The notes beneath the pieces are model-generated. The model was given only the letters and a program-made list of their open reading frames with translations. It had not been told where the DNA came from and did not search any database. Below are positions 48,507 to 59,800 of a stretch of 64,000 nucleotides of DNA, in pieces; position 1 is the first letter of the stretch; each line of letters starts with the position of its first letter. Both the position numbers and the translations under genes were made by a program. Origin of the DNA: Ganoderma boninense (Eukaryota; Basidiomycota; Agaricomycetes; Polyporales; Polyporaceae); NCBI GenBank assembly GCA_002900995.3, contig CM035311.1:1364001-1428000 (forward strand). The letters are read 5' to 3'.

Positions 48507-50548
48507 TCACTCTCTGCGGGTGTACCTCGCGCACACGTTGGGGTCGTTGAACTTGGAGGGGTCCTTGGTCATATACCCCCGCCTCACCGCGCCCAGGTAA
48601 TCCCACTGCCGGACCCACGAGTGCCCAAACTTGTCCTCCATCTTGAAGTTCCAGAACTATCATATGTGCCAGGCCCGGTTCCACGGTCAGCCAGCTGAGC
48701 AACGAGGGACAATAACGTGCGAGAGCGAGAGAAAGAGAAAGAGAGACACGCACAAACCAGCCCTTGCCCTTGTTGAACGCGTACTTCTGCGCGTCCGCCC
48801 AGCGGCTGAGGAACGCGTCGGACGTGGGGAAGTTGGCCGTGAGCGACCATTCCCCAAACCAGAGCGGCGACTCCCCGCGCCCGGCGTCGTCCGCGACTAT
48901 TGGCATGTTGCAGATCGCGTACATGTACGACTCCTCGTCTGCCGCGGGGCCGCCCTGTAGGACAGACGTGGACGGCTCGTCAGGATGTGACACGCGAAGA
49001 GGGGAGAAGAGGAGGAAAGGGGGGAGGACGTACGCCGAAGCCGAAGTACAGGTGGTAGTCGTAGCCTGCAGGGCCGTCGGCCGCGTCGGCGGGGTTCGGG
49101 CCCTTGTTGTTCTGCCAGGTAGTGTCCATGAAGCTATACAGATGGAGTCAGCCGTGCCCTTGAACTCGCGCCGGCTCCGTACGTACGTCGCGATGAGAGG
49201 CTCGCGCATGGGCGCCAAGGCAGGTGTGCCAGGAGGCAAGCCAAAGCCCATCGTCTGGCTGAGCTCCATCAAAATTGGGCCAGAATCGAGGATGGCCTGC
49301 CTGACTGAAGGGTCGAGGTCAGGTGAGTCAGCAAGGATACCGATGAAAGCGGTGGCGAAGTTTGTTCCGGGGGCTAGCAGCGCAGTGCGGTTGGGGGAGA
49401 GGCCCACGATGGGGGACGTGGTGCCGACGCCTAGAAGGGACTCCATGACGCGTATGGTTTGCACGAAGTTCTTCTGAACTGGTGAGTTGCAAACATGTGA
49501 GCAAGACGGCGGAAACGTGGGGACTTTAGGGCCAAAGCGCAAATGCTCACAGTCACCGTAACCTGGGGTCAAGTCCGGGTCCATCATTGGTTCGTTCACG
49601 GCTTCGATTGCAAAGACAGACGCGAAGCTCTTGTCGAGGTGTGAGAGTCCGGTCATGACGGCAGTCCAGGTCAGTGCGCGTTGGTAGTTCTCCGGAGTCT
49701 GAAAAGCTGTCAGCCTGGTATGTCTCAAGCGCTTTCAGGTACACGAACGTAGAACTTGACACCGGACGCGGTCGTACAGCGGCCGGCGAAGGTGTTCATC
49801 GGGGTTTGTACACCAGGAAGTGCGTGGTGGTCGAGAATGACGTTGATACCAGCAGCGTTAAGTTGTTTCAAACCACGTTGCTACAGGAGTGACATTTTCA
49901 GGGTTAAAACAAGAAGGGTTTTGGGTGTGATATGCATACCAGCTCCAATATTCCGCCACGAGGGTAGAACTCAGTGTCCCGATCGACGAGAGGCTCAACG
50001 ATCCAATATCCAAGCTGTGGGGGATCGCCATCGATACATGAGGTGATCAAGGCATGGTATATGTGACACGTACTGGAACTCGGACTGTGTTGATTCCATA
50101 GCTCGCAAGTTCGTTAACATCATCCTGGGTGAACCAGGTCTCCCTAGCTATGGCGTCAGAGCAGAATTTGGACCTGTTTCAAGCACAGAATAGTTACCAA
50201 TGTTTCTGAAACTTGGCATCAGCGGTGGCGGGGTCGGACTTGACGAGCGCACTGGGCTGTGGTCAGAACATACACCAGGGAGGCAAGTGGAGGCATACAA
50301 TTCGGTACCAATGCAGTCGGTACAATGACTTCCACACTCTTCGCCACCCATCTGGGACCACTCTGCAGAAAAGTTTGAATTTACACAGACATGCGGGTTT
50401 GTATATATTTCGTACCTTCGGGAAACATCCATGGCTCCGAAACCAACCATGCCCCGATGTTCACGCCATAGATCTTGGCGGGAAGGCCAGCGGATACGCG
50501 ACCAAGAGAGGACGTGGCGAGAATAATAGCTGTCAATGAGAGGAACAT
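48507..50548 (-). CDS. secreted glycoside hydrolase family 5 (exo-beta-1,3-glucanase-like)
   Basis: Minus strand with many introns. MFLSLTAIILATSSLGRVSA is a signal peptide, followed at once by the GH5 opening GLPAKIYGVNIGAWLVSEPW and MFPEEWSQMGGEECG. Then ETWFTQDDVNELASYGIN, QLGYWIVEPLVDRDTEFYPR, GGILELQRGLKQLNAAGIN, VILDHHALPGVQTPMNTFAG, and the acid/base motif ASVFAIEAVNEPMMDPDL. FMDTTWQNNKGPNP and YDYHLYFGFG precede the nucleophile motif SPLWFGEWSLTANFPTSD. GWFFWNFKMEDKFGHSWVRQ and WDYLGAVRRGY end the barrel. Both catalytic glutamates are present. Related fungal enzymes act on beta-1,3-glucan in the cell wall; the precise linkage here is inferred. One intron (about 48718-48758) is a long CT-rich tract on the coding strand. 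Confidence 0.9.
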
Positions 50549-53236
50549 GTTATAAGGCTCAGTGGACCAGGTAAGTCTGAAAGGGGGGTAAAGGTGCTGG
50601 TCGGAGAGCTGCTCACCGACGAAAGAAATATATCGATTGTGGGGCTTCGTGGTCAGCCGCCACAGATACTCGGCCGAAGTATTGTGACAGCCCGATCGTC
50701 AGCAGTGGCAGTGGAAAGGGTAGCCCATTGAGGCCTGTCGAACTGCGAGTAGAGTAGTGTGTTGGCCGCCGCTCCATGGTCCAGGTTGCTGCATAGTCGG
50801 ATGCTAGCCGCCGTAGACGGTAGGAGGCGATCCGCAATTCTGAGGTTCCATTGACAGCCCACTGGGCCCAGGCTGGCCATTCAGTTACAGCACTGCACTG
50901 GGGTGTACATGTCCTCTGAGATGCCTTTATCCAGCGGCCGGGGTTAGTATCGTAACAGGATCACGCCAGTAGTAGAAGCAGGCGGTTAGTGAAAGTCCGA
51001 CGACAGCCGCGTGCCACAAGCAGTGCCCGGCTCAAGCGCGGCTGGCCCAAGGTCAGCGCTTCAGCTCGTGGGCGCCACGGACCACGTGGCAGTGCTGCGC
51101 CTCTTCGCCTCTCGTCCTCCTTCAAGTTCCCTCTTCCATTTTCCCAGCCCGCAACTGGCAGCCTAAACCCCGCTTCACCTCATTCGCTTTACTTGTTCCC
51201 CACTAGCTGCAGATTGTTTAATTTATCTTGGCTTCAAATGAACAGCCCTACGCTCTGGTCTCATGGGCACTCAGCTTCCCATTTGCTTCCGTGTCAAAAT
51301 CACTTGATTTGCCAACGGAACCCTAAGTGGGATGAAGCCCGAGTTAGTGGACGGCCTCGAGAAGATTGATGTTACCGCAGATAGCAGTGATTCATGGATC
51401 CGCTCCCGTGCAATCAACGTTAAGCATCGGACCATGGGTCTCGTCATCTCGCCATTTGGTACGTAGTGCATGGACTATTCGCTGACACTTTATATACAGT
51501 GTAATTTTTCCGCAGAGCATAAGTTCCTATTTTAGCGGCGCAGGTAACATGCCATCACTCTGTTAGTGTCCGTATTTCAGCTATCCGAAGCCTGGGCACG
51601 GTGTTTGGTACGTCGCTGGTTCAACATATTCGCAAGACTCGGAAAACAAGCTGTGTCTCAACGGCAGTCCTCGGAATTGCTACGCTTCACTTCGAAGTTC
51701 TTTTCCGCAATGGTTAGAGAACTACCAAATGCCTCACGCTTTCGACCCGTGCCCCTCGGAACTCGGGGCAAAGAAAGGTCTTTGATTGGTATGTGATCAT
51801 GTTCATCTTGGGGACCTGTAAACCAGGTGCCGGCACTCCCGCACTCGTATTTCTTTTACTCGTTGCGTGATCCTAGTCCGGGGAGGTCAACGATCAGTGA
51901 TGTGAGTGCCTCACTTTCCGGACCGTCCCGATAAGTACTGATCAAGTATGATATCACTTACAGGTCGTACAGATCACCACCGTCAGTTCCATGTGTGGCA
52001 TGTCAGGAGGAGCGCATGATGGTGTCCAGTGACCAAGGGGCCAAGGGTGCACAAGATTCATGAGACAGCACTTTACGCTGCCAGTCGACCACGGCGGACG
52101 GAGGTACAGGACTACGAAGTTGCATCCATAGCAGTACCGCCCTCACAAACACAGGTGCCTCCTGCCGTCACCCGTGTCGACGGTATCATGGAATTCTAGA
52201 TCTGGTCTCTATATCCACTGTATACCTCTGGAGTCTGGATAAGCCACGATGACAGAGACATAGGGATACTTATCTACATCCTCGCCACGTTCGAAACAGG
52301 TAAGAGATCGCTAGCATGCCGCCCTAGTTCCGACCTCTGACTTGAGCGCTGTTGGCCACATGTTGTGTTGTAGATTTCTCTATTTTCCAAATTCCAACCC
52401 AATTCCAACCTCGTCTCCTTTCTCCTACTGTACTTTGCTAGTAAGTATGCGAGCATGGACGGACCTTTCACACGCACGATTTCCAGCAGATGTGTGAAGC
52501 CCATCTCACAGCGACTCCGCGTGCCTTTCCGAAGAACCTGGGAATGCGAACTTGCGAACTGGTACCGCCTAGATAGCACCAGATGGTGCCATCGTGCTAG
52601 AATCTGTGCTCCACTCGAATGTGGGTTGCGCTCAGCATGCGAACGTGTGCTCGCGCTTCATACGGAGTATAGTAGGTTATCTCGCTTGTGCCATGGGGGA
52701 TCATCAGGGGATCACAATAACCTGACGATTTCTGCTGCTCTAGGTGACGTCTATCGGACTACGGGTCGACCAATCTCAAGGACGAACTAACGGTGCATGG
52801 GACAGAACTGACTCGGGACCGCGGTGGGGCATGGACCTCGTGCGGCAACGATCGTCAGTTATGATCAAAACGCCCTTTCCACTGCCATGAAGACCATATG
52901 CTCTTCCCCCGACTTCCTCGCCAATTGCCACCCTCTGTCACCATGCCCACACGGTATGGTGGCCAACGTTCGGTCCCGAGGCCCTATCTACAGGATGTCC
53001 CATTCGACGGAACGACGATGGTACGTGCCTCTGTGTCCAGTTACCACCTGTGTTGTTGAGTGAGCACGTCACCAGACGTGTCTGGCAAGGCTTGCGCGTG
53101 CTATATAACGCATAAGCCCCGTATCCACCAAGTCCCAAGCCAGTCCCCGTCCACCGTTGGTCTCGCGCACTTCGTGCCCTGCGTTCTGCCCATCTCGTTC
53201 TGCGGCCCATTTGCTCCTCCTGCTCCCACAGAACCG
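50549..53236. other. gene-poor stretch between divergent GH5 and lipase 2
   Basis: 2.7 kb. Plus-strand fragments at 51330-51460 and 51566-51796 look faintly coding but give no motif and no consistent splicing. I do not call a gene. The last 100 bp share the lipase 5' flank with lipase 1. Confidence 0.45.
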
Positions 53237-54400
53237 ATGGCTCCCCTCCGTTCCTGGTTGCGCGCCACCACCGTGGTGCTCACCGCGAGCGCCGTCCTCG
53301 CAGCCCCCGCTTCGCAGCTGAAGCTGAAGCGCGCCTCCATCACTGAGGTCTCGGCGTCGCAGGAGGCCTCCTTCACCCCCGTGGCGCACTACGCGAGCGC
53401 AGGCTACTGCACGCCTGCTTCCACACTCGCCTGGAACTGCGCGGATTGCGGGGCTAACCCGTCGTTCAAGCCCACCGCCTCCGGGGGCAATGGGGTCACG
53501 GTCCAGTACTGTGAGTGTATACTTGTGTCTCTATGGTAAGAATGGAGGACGTGGATGTTGATGTGCCGTGTCCAGGGTTCGTGGGATACGATCCGAGCTT
53601 GAAGAGCGTCGTCGTCTCGATACAAGGAACGAAGCCATCCGCGATGTAGGCGATGTGTTGATCGAACCGAGATGCGCGAATGCTGATGACGCTCTTGCTT
53701 CTTAGCATCCCTCTAATCACGGACAGTGATATCGTCCTCGTAAACTTGGACTCCGACCTGTTCCCTGGGCTTGACTCTTCTATCGAGGCTCACGAGGGCT
53801 TCGCCGACGCGCACGCCGAGTAAGTAACAGCGACGATCCTTCTACAGGCGAAAAGTGCTTACCTTTGGCACAGCTCGGCGGAGGATATCCTCGCGGCGGT
53901 GCAGCAAACGCTCAGCAAGTACAGCACGTCGAAAGTGCTTGTCACAGGCCACTCACTTGGTATGTGCCTCCCCCCCGCGTGGGCTCGTCCAAGAAGAATC
54001 TTCTGACCCAAAGTGCGCCCCCACAGGTGCCGCGATTGCGCTTCTGCACTCGGTCTACATCCCACTCCACATCCCCCACGCGCAGGTCAGCTTCGTCGGC
54101 TTCGGCCTCCCGCGCGTCGGCAACCAGGCGTTCGCGAACTACGTCGACGCCCACGACTCCATCACGTCCATCACGCACATCAACAACAGGGAGGACCCGA
54201 TCCCGATCCTGCCAGGGCGGTTCCTCGGCTTCCACCACCCGTCGGGCGAGATCCACATTCAGGACTCGGGCGAGTGGTTGGCGTGCCCCGGACAGGACAA
54301 CACCAACTCGGAGTGCATCGTCGGCGACGTGAAGAACTTGCTTGACGGCCACGAGAGCGACCACGACGGGCCGTACAACGGCGTCACGATGGGGTGCTGA
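53237..54400 (+). CDS. secreted class 3 lipase, paralogue 2
   Basis: Five exons: 53237-53510, 53576-53645, 53706-53819, 53874-53959, 54027-54400 (918 nt, 305 aa, phases all consistent). Signal peptide: MAPLRSWLRATTVVLTASAV. Conserved blocks mirror paralogue 1: FTPVAHYASAGYCTPASTLA, CADCGANPSF, WFVGYDPSLKSVVVSIQGTK, ITDSDIVLVNLDSDLFPGLD, SAEDILAAVQQTLSKYSTSK, VTGHSLG (Gly codon split by an intron), AIALLHSVYIPLHIPHAQ, FVGFGLPRVGNQAFANYVDA, EDPIPILPGRFLGFHHPSGE, ACPGQDNTNSECIVGD and the terminal HESDHDGPYNGVTMGC. The exon 2 donor is GTAGGC, an atypical but GT site. Coding GC is higher than in paralogue 1. Extracellular acylglycerol hydrolysis is inferred from the family. Confidence 0.92.
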
Positions 54401-54733
54401 GGCATCGAGGTCTTGACGTCTGCAGGGTGAATATCCCGGGTTGCGTTTCAAGACAACGACTACTTACTGTAGGATGGAGGGGATATTTATCCACTATTTT
54501 ATCTTGAACACAATCCGATTTGATATTCTGTCCTGGACCGAGACGGCCCTTCATGTCAAGCGTCAAGAACGTACAGCACCTCGACTCCCTCGCTCCAAGA
54601 GCGCGGAACTCAAACATGTATCAGACTTCACTGTTGCGGAGATGGCCCATTTGCGATGAGCTTTCCAAGAAGTCGAACAACATGCAAGAGCCAGAATGAC
54701 ACATATCATGTTGAAAGACATGATCATTGCGAT

Positions 54734-54775
54734 GGTGGGCTGCACGTCGTAGCGTATCCGTCGCTACAGCCCACC
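54734..54775. repeat. hairpin between convergent genes
   Basis: GGTGGGCTG (54734-54742) pairs with CAGCCCACC (54767-54775). Inside, TAGCG/CGCTA closes a 7-nt loop with a one-sided bulge. The rest of 54401-54852 is 3' flank without a gene. Confidence 0.6.
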
Positions 54776-54852
54776 GTGCGGCAACGAAGGCAAGCGGAGC
54801 ACACTTAACACACATCTTACACCATCTATTTGCTTCCGCTGAGAAACTAGGA

Positions 54853-56502
54853 CTACAGCTTTTTGAATTTACCCTGCATCCACACCCTGTACATCTTGAG
54901 CTGCCGTTTCCTATTCACGATCAATCGGCGATCGACCCCGAGCTGCTCTATTGAGAACAACGGAGGAGCGTCTCCCTCGGAAGTTCGCACCAGGATTGGG
55001 TGTATGAAACCCGTCGACGGCGTCGACGGCTGCGCTGCCTCCACTGACAGTGGCGATACGGAGGCCGCATTGTCCGTGAGAAGGGGGCTGGCTGAGCCTG
55101 ACTGCGCCTCATCGGGGACGCCGGAAGGAGACAGAGGGGTCGAAGATCGTTGAAATTGAGGGTCAGAGTCGCCGTTCTCGTCTGTCTCTTCGACAACGCG
55201 GATCGGTGCCTCCGTTTTGGAAGCTAGAGGGGCCACAGCTCCTGTGAATAGCAGGGCCAGCTCGTCTGAAACAGCAATGAGTAACCATGGATGGGGAAGC
55301 AGGGGATCGTCAAACCTAGCTCGAAAAAGTAAACGCGAGTATTGTCTCCTCGAATATAAAAGTTCTCGTCCAGAAGGCGCCCCGATTTGAATCGCAGCTG
55401 CGTGAGGTCATATCGGCCGTAATCTCGGACGAGGACCCTCCCTCCCGGCTTCAACAGCTGCGTGTCGTTAATGTTATCCTCGAAGAGGATGAAATGGAAT
55501 GCGAGCGAGGCCGCACCTTATGCACATTTGAGACCGCGTTAGCCCACTCGCTTGGATGGAGTGCACTTAGTACGAAGATGAGCAGAATGACGTCCACGGT
55601 GCCAGGTTCTACATGCGGCGGAAGCGTGTTGGAGGACAGATCCCAGACGGCAGCCTGGATGGTTCCTACTGGAGGTGCCGTATACAGTGGGTTGTTCTGG
55701 GACAAGGCGTTGAGTACTGAGTTCGGTTGTCGTCCACAAACGCTGTACCTGCACGAGCTTCACGGCGTGATTTGAGTAGTCATAAGCTCGTAGATTCAGG
55801 TGCGGATTCTGGTTCGCGGACAACAAGGGAAACACCGCATTTCCAGCACCTAGATGATGTGTTATTGAGAGCAGTCCCTGAAGTGCAGAAACATACCACA
55901 GCCGATTTCTACGATGGTGAGTGGTCCTGCCTGGGATGCATCAACGTCTATTTGAGGGGTCGAAAGAAGAGGACGAGTACGTCGGGCTGAGCAGCTTCTC
56001 TTAGCTCAGGAAATTCGAGGTGTAGCCTGTCATTAGATGTCGGGAATCAGCATTGCGAGGATTTTATGAAGAAAAGCCTAACGACTGCACTGGTACCATT
56101 TTCTGTTCCGGAAGAAGTTACTGGCATTCGCCTTGTAAAAATTGTCCCTAGTGCAGGTGAGGTTCCGTCCATCGTCCTTAAATCAGTTATACGGTACCAA
56201 TGTTTGGCAGGCTTCTCGTTGTACTTTGCTTTGTCGCTCTCCGGAACTGGGGCACGTTTTTGTTTAGCGATCGCCGCTGAGATGATTTCGTCCTGGTCAT
56301 CTGGTGGAGGAACATGATCCCATGCGTTTTGACTCCAGACATCCGCGTCGTCTGTGAGAAACCTCCGGAGAACCAATCAGCTGCGTCGCGAGGGATAAAC
56401 ACAACGTGTTGCAGACCTGGAGCCAAACGGCGGCTTTTCGGCGGTCACGTCGTGGACAGACGATGCAGTCTTTGGTATCCTGGCTGACCGCTCGGAGTCC
56501 AT
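54853..56502 (-). CDS. tRNA N3-methylcytidine methyltransferase (METTL2/Trm140 type)
   Basis: Minus strand, several exons. Starts [20 protein letters not shown], then [20 protein letters not shown] and [20 protein letters not shown], the family N-terminal signature, and [31 protein letters not shown] follows. SAM motif I is [20 protein letters not shown] (an intron splits it), then [104 protein letters not shown] low-complexity Ser/Pro/Glu insert ([17 protein letters not shown]) precedes the conserved end [20 protein letters not shown]. The enzyme makes m3C32 in tRNA-Thr/Ser (cytosol). It uses the divergent region 56503-56803 with the RhoGEF gene. Confidence 0.9.
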
Positions 56503-56803
56503 CGACACCTACGAGCATGGCCGATGAGCAACGCGTTGTGGAGCTATTTGGGGACTCACTGTTTATTTCGAGAGCAAATGGGGGATTAGGGGGACAAAAA
56601 CGAGCGGGGGCATGTGGGTGGACGGAGCGCAGAGGGCGACGGGCGAGCCGGACAGTGCCTGGCCTGCAGGATTACCGGAAAAGGCAGGCAGGCCTGCGAT
56701 TACTGCCGTCCGCGCAGCTCTCGACCCGACCGCCAACTCGTCCACTTTCCGCACTCCCATGCTGGTCTGACACCTCCCCGCAACGTCTCGTAACACTCCC
56801 AGC
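56503..56803. promoter_or_regulatory. divergent promoter region, methyltransferase / RhoGEF
   Basis: 301 bp between two outward-facing start codons. A long plus-strand frame starting at 56406 crosses it but begins inside the methyltransferase gene, so I treat it as chance. Confidence 0.5.
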
Positions 56804-59800
56804 ATGTCTTCAGTCGCTGCAATGCATACACTCTCGTCTGGCGACGAGGATCTCGCCCAACTCTACCACCAAGTTCTGGCTGGCTTTGCGGAAGAATCGC
56901 CCTCTGCCGACCAGTCAGGCCACCCTTCTATGTCCTCCGCCGCGGATCGGGACCTGGAGTCTTTCTATGGCCAGTATCATGACGGTGAAGGAACGCCAAC
57001 TGCGAACAGAATGCAGCCATCGGCGCGGTCAGCGACCAACTGTGCGTCTTTCTGTTGCAGTGCACACCCTGTCTGATCTGAACTCTCCACAAGCTTCCCA
57101 CTACGCCCCCCCTCCCTCACCCAGACCACCACCACCCCCAGTCAGCTCTCCTCCCCCGAAGGGCTCGTTGAACAGTCCCCAGTCTCCCTCCCAACGGGTT
57201 CCTAGACCACTACCTCGTATCCCTGGCAGCATGTCCGCTGCGCCCATACCGCCTCCTCCTCCACCGCCCATCATCTATGGAGCCATGCCAGAGCCCCATC
57301 CATATCAAGGAGAGGATGGTCATTTGAGGTCCGACAGTGTTGATGCGTACGTGTTCTTTCCCTTCCTTGCCCAGGTAAGTGGGTGTTAATCCGCGTTCAT
57401 GAAGTGGGCGACGACTTCCTCAAGCCCCAGCATACAATGGATCCCCAATCATGTCCCCCAATGGGTATTCCTCTTCGCCGAGCGGATATGGCGGGCCAGT
57501 GAATCCACCTGCCAACTCGGCGATTCTCGGGCGGTTGCCGTCGTTGAATGGCACGTATGATCCCCGCCCGGCATCTGCTGGTACACGTCCCGGGTCTTCT
57601 GAGAGCGTGTCGAGGGCGCCGTACGTGATGCCTGTCCCTGACACATCGGATTCCTATGCCTGGCGCCAGAACGAGCCCCGTCGCCCTCCACCGGGCGCAC
57701 AGCCCCCAAAGATGCCCGGGTACAACGGTCTGTACGAAGACGAGCGACCGCCCAGCTCTCCCTCGACTCTGGATATGCAAGATGGCTATCAGGAGTATCG
57801 CCCTTACTCACAGCAATCGACGTCGTCACTGTCGGCCGCGCCCCCGCTTACCCACAGTCAGAGTTGTACGTGCATTTGAGTTTACGTGATGTTGTACCTG
57901 ATTTTGTCCTCCAGTCACTCAAAGCGTGAGTGGTCTCGGGCGGTCCACATCTGCAAACTCTGCAGGTTCGTCAGCGTACCCAAATGGTCTAGATCGAAAC
58001 TCGTCGTATACCAACACCACACGCACGACGTCTTCGAACTACACTGACAGTGACACGGCCCTCCATCCGGGTTCTTCCTTGGCCTCTTCCTTGGCCACTA
58101 CCGTCGATCGCGGTAATTCCACAGGTTCCTACGTATCCAAGAACTCCGACGGTGGCTGGTCCACCTCGGGGCCTCCCTCTATCGCGCCGACTTTCCAGGG
58201 AGCGCCATCTCAACAAAGCTACCTTCAAGCTCAGGACATGTATCGAGCGCCGTCGCTTCAAGGACCCATCGCGTCCTCGTCTACATGGCGTGATCCTGAT
58301 CTATTGCGCACGGTTCAAGACATTAAGCGTCCACTTGAGTTGCACGACAACTACGCGGATAACGAGGACGACTTCTACGAGGAAGACCCTTCGGAAGACG
58401 GCGATGATCGGTTCTTCAACCCTGCGCTTCTCAGCCACATTGCCGTTCGGCTCCGTGACAAGGTTCCTCGGGGAACTCACGTCAAAGGCAGCATCCCCTA
58501 TCCCCGCGCGTTCACCGGAAAGGATATCGTGGTACGTCAACTAGTCACCACCACGTAACTTGTGCCCTCACCCGTTTTTCAGTCGACGATCCAGTCGCAA
58601 ATTCAACGAGAGCTTCTTGTGACGCATGGAATCTCAACGAACGATCGACGCGCAGCACTGCAAGTCGCCCGGAGCCTGCAGAGCCAGCTCTTCTTTTACG
58701 AAGTTGAATGGGGGGACAGGCCACTCCAGGACGGCGTGGAGGATGTTTACATGTTCTGGGACGATCAGGAGGGTGCATCGGATGCCCGCATGGAGCGGGA
58801 GGAGCTGCCCACTGCCGTGATCACGCTACTTACGAGATGCTACGCATCATCATGCGATGATGACAACCCGTGCTACTCGTACACATGTCCGCGACGAGTA
58901 CGTGATCCCACTGCACCGCAGATGCATGCTGACATCAGTCATAGAGGAGCACTCTGCCACTTGGGACGCCCACCGAGAAGGAAGAAGAGGAAGAGAAGGT
59001 ATGGTCTTCTTATGCTGCTGCGACTGATTTTGACGACGCCTTGCACAGGATGAATGGGCGAGGACAGTACCGCAGGAGATCTTGGACACCATTCCCAAGA
59101 GCGAGGTCAACCGTCAGACGTATGCCTCTCCGATGCTTCACAATGCCATTTCTGACGATTTTGTTCCAGCATTATTCACAAGCTTATTCACAAGGAGAAG
59201 CAGTACTTGCGCGATTTAGACACCATCGAAACCGTATGCACTTTGAATATTTCCTTCGCTTGCTACGACACTTAATCTCGCGCATAGTTATTCATTCGCC
59301 CGCTACGCAGCGCCAATCCACCTGTTATCCGACCAAGCGAAATCGATGACTTCATGGATGAGGTTTTCGGCAACGTGCTGGACCTTCGCGAATGTAATCG
59401 TCATTTGCTCGAGACCATCTACGTACGCCAGCGTGAACAAGCGCCTGTTATCCACGGCATTGGCGATATATTCCTCGACGCTGCGACGGAGTTCAGGCTT
59501 GCATACCCTGCTTATGTTGGACACTTCCCTGTTGCCGAGAAGCGCATGAAAGATGAGCTGGACAAGAATGCTGAATTCAAGCGGTTTGTGGAGGTTCGTC
59601 ATTTTTAGTGATTTGTAAAGCGCGGACTCCCCATCTCACCGCCTCATTCGTCTCGTCTCACAGCAAGCTTCGCGACACCCGGACGCCCACCGACTGGATT
59701 TGAAGCATTTCCTCAGTCGGCCATCAGAACATCTACATAAGTACCCGGTCTTACTCGAGGCGATCTGCAACGAGACGACTGAGGGCAACCCTGACGTCGA

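Noticed and set aside
51330..51796. possible plus-strand gene fragments upstream of lipase 2
   Set aside because: Weak coding look (KPELVDGLEKIDVTADSS) but no phase-consistent exons and no recognisable family.
54000..54345. alternative frames over lipase 2 (Arg/Pro-rich)
   Set aside because: High-GC shadows of the exon encoding FVGFGLPRVGNQ; no motifs.
56406..57389. 327-codon plus-strand frame spanning the methyltransferase/RhoGEF promoter
   Set aside because: Its 5' half is antisense to methyltransferase exon 1; only the part after 57061 is real coding sequence, reached by splicing from the ATG at 56804.
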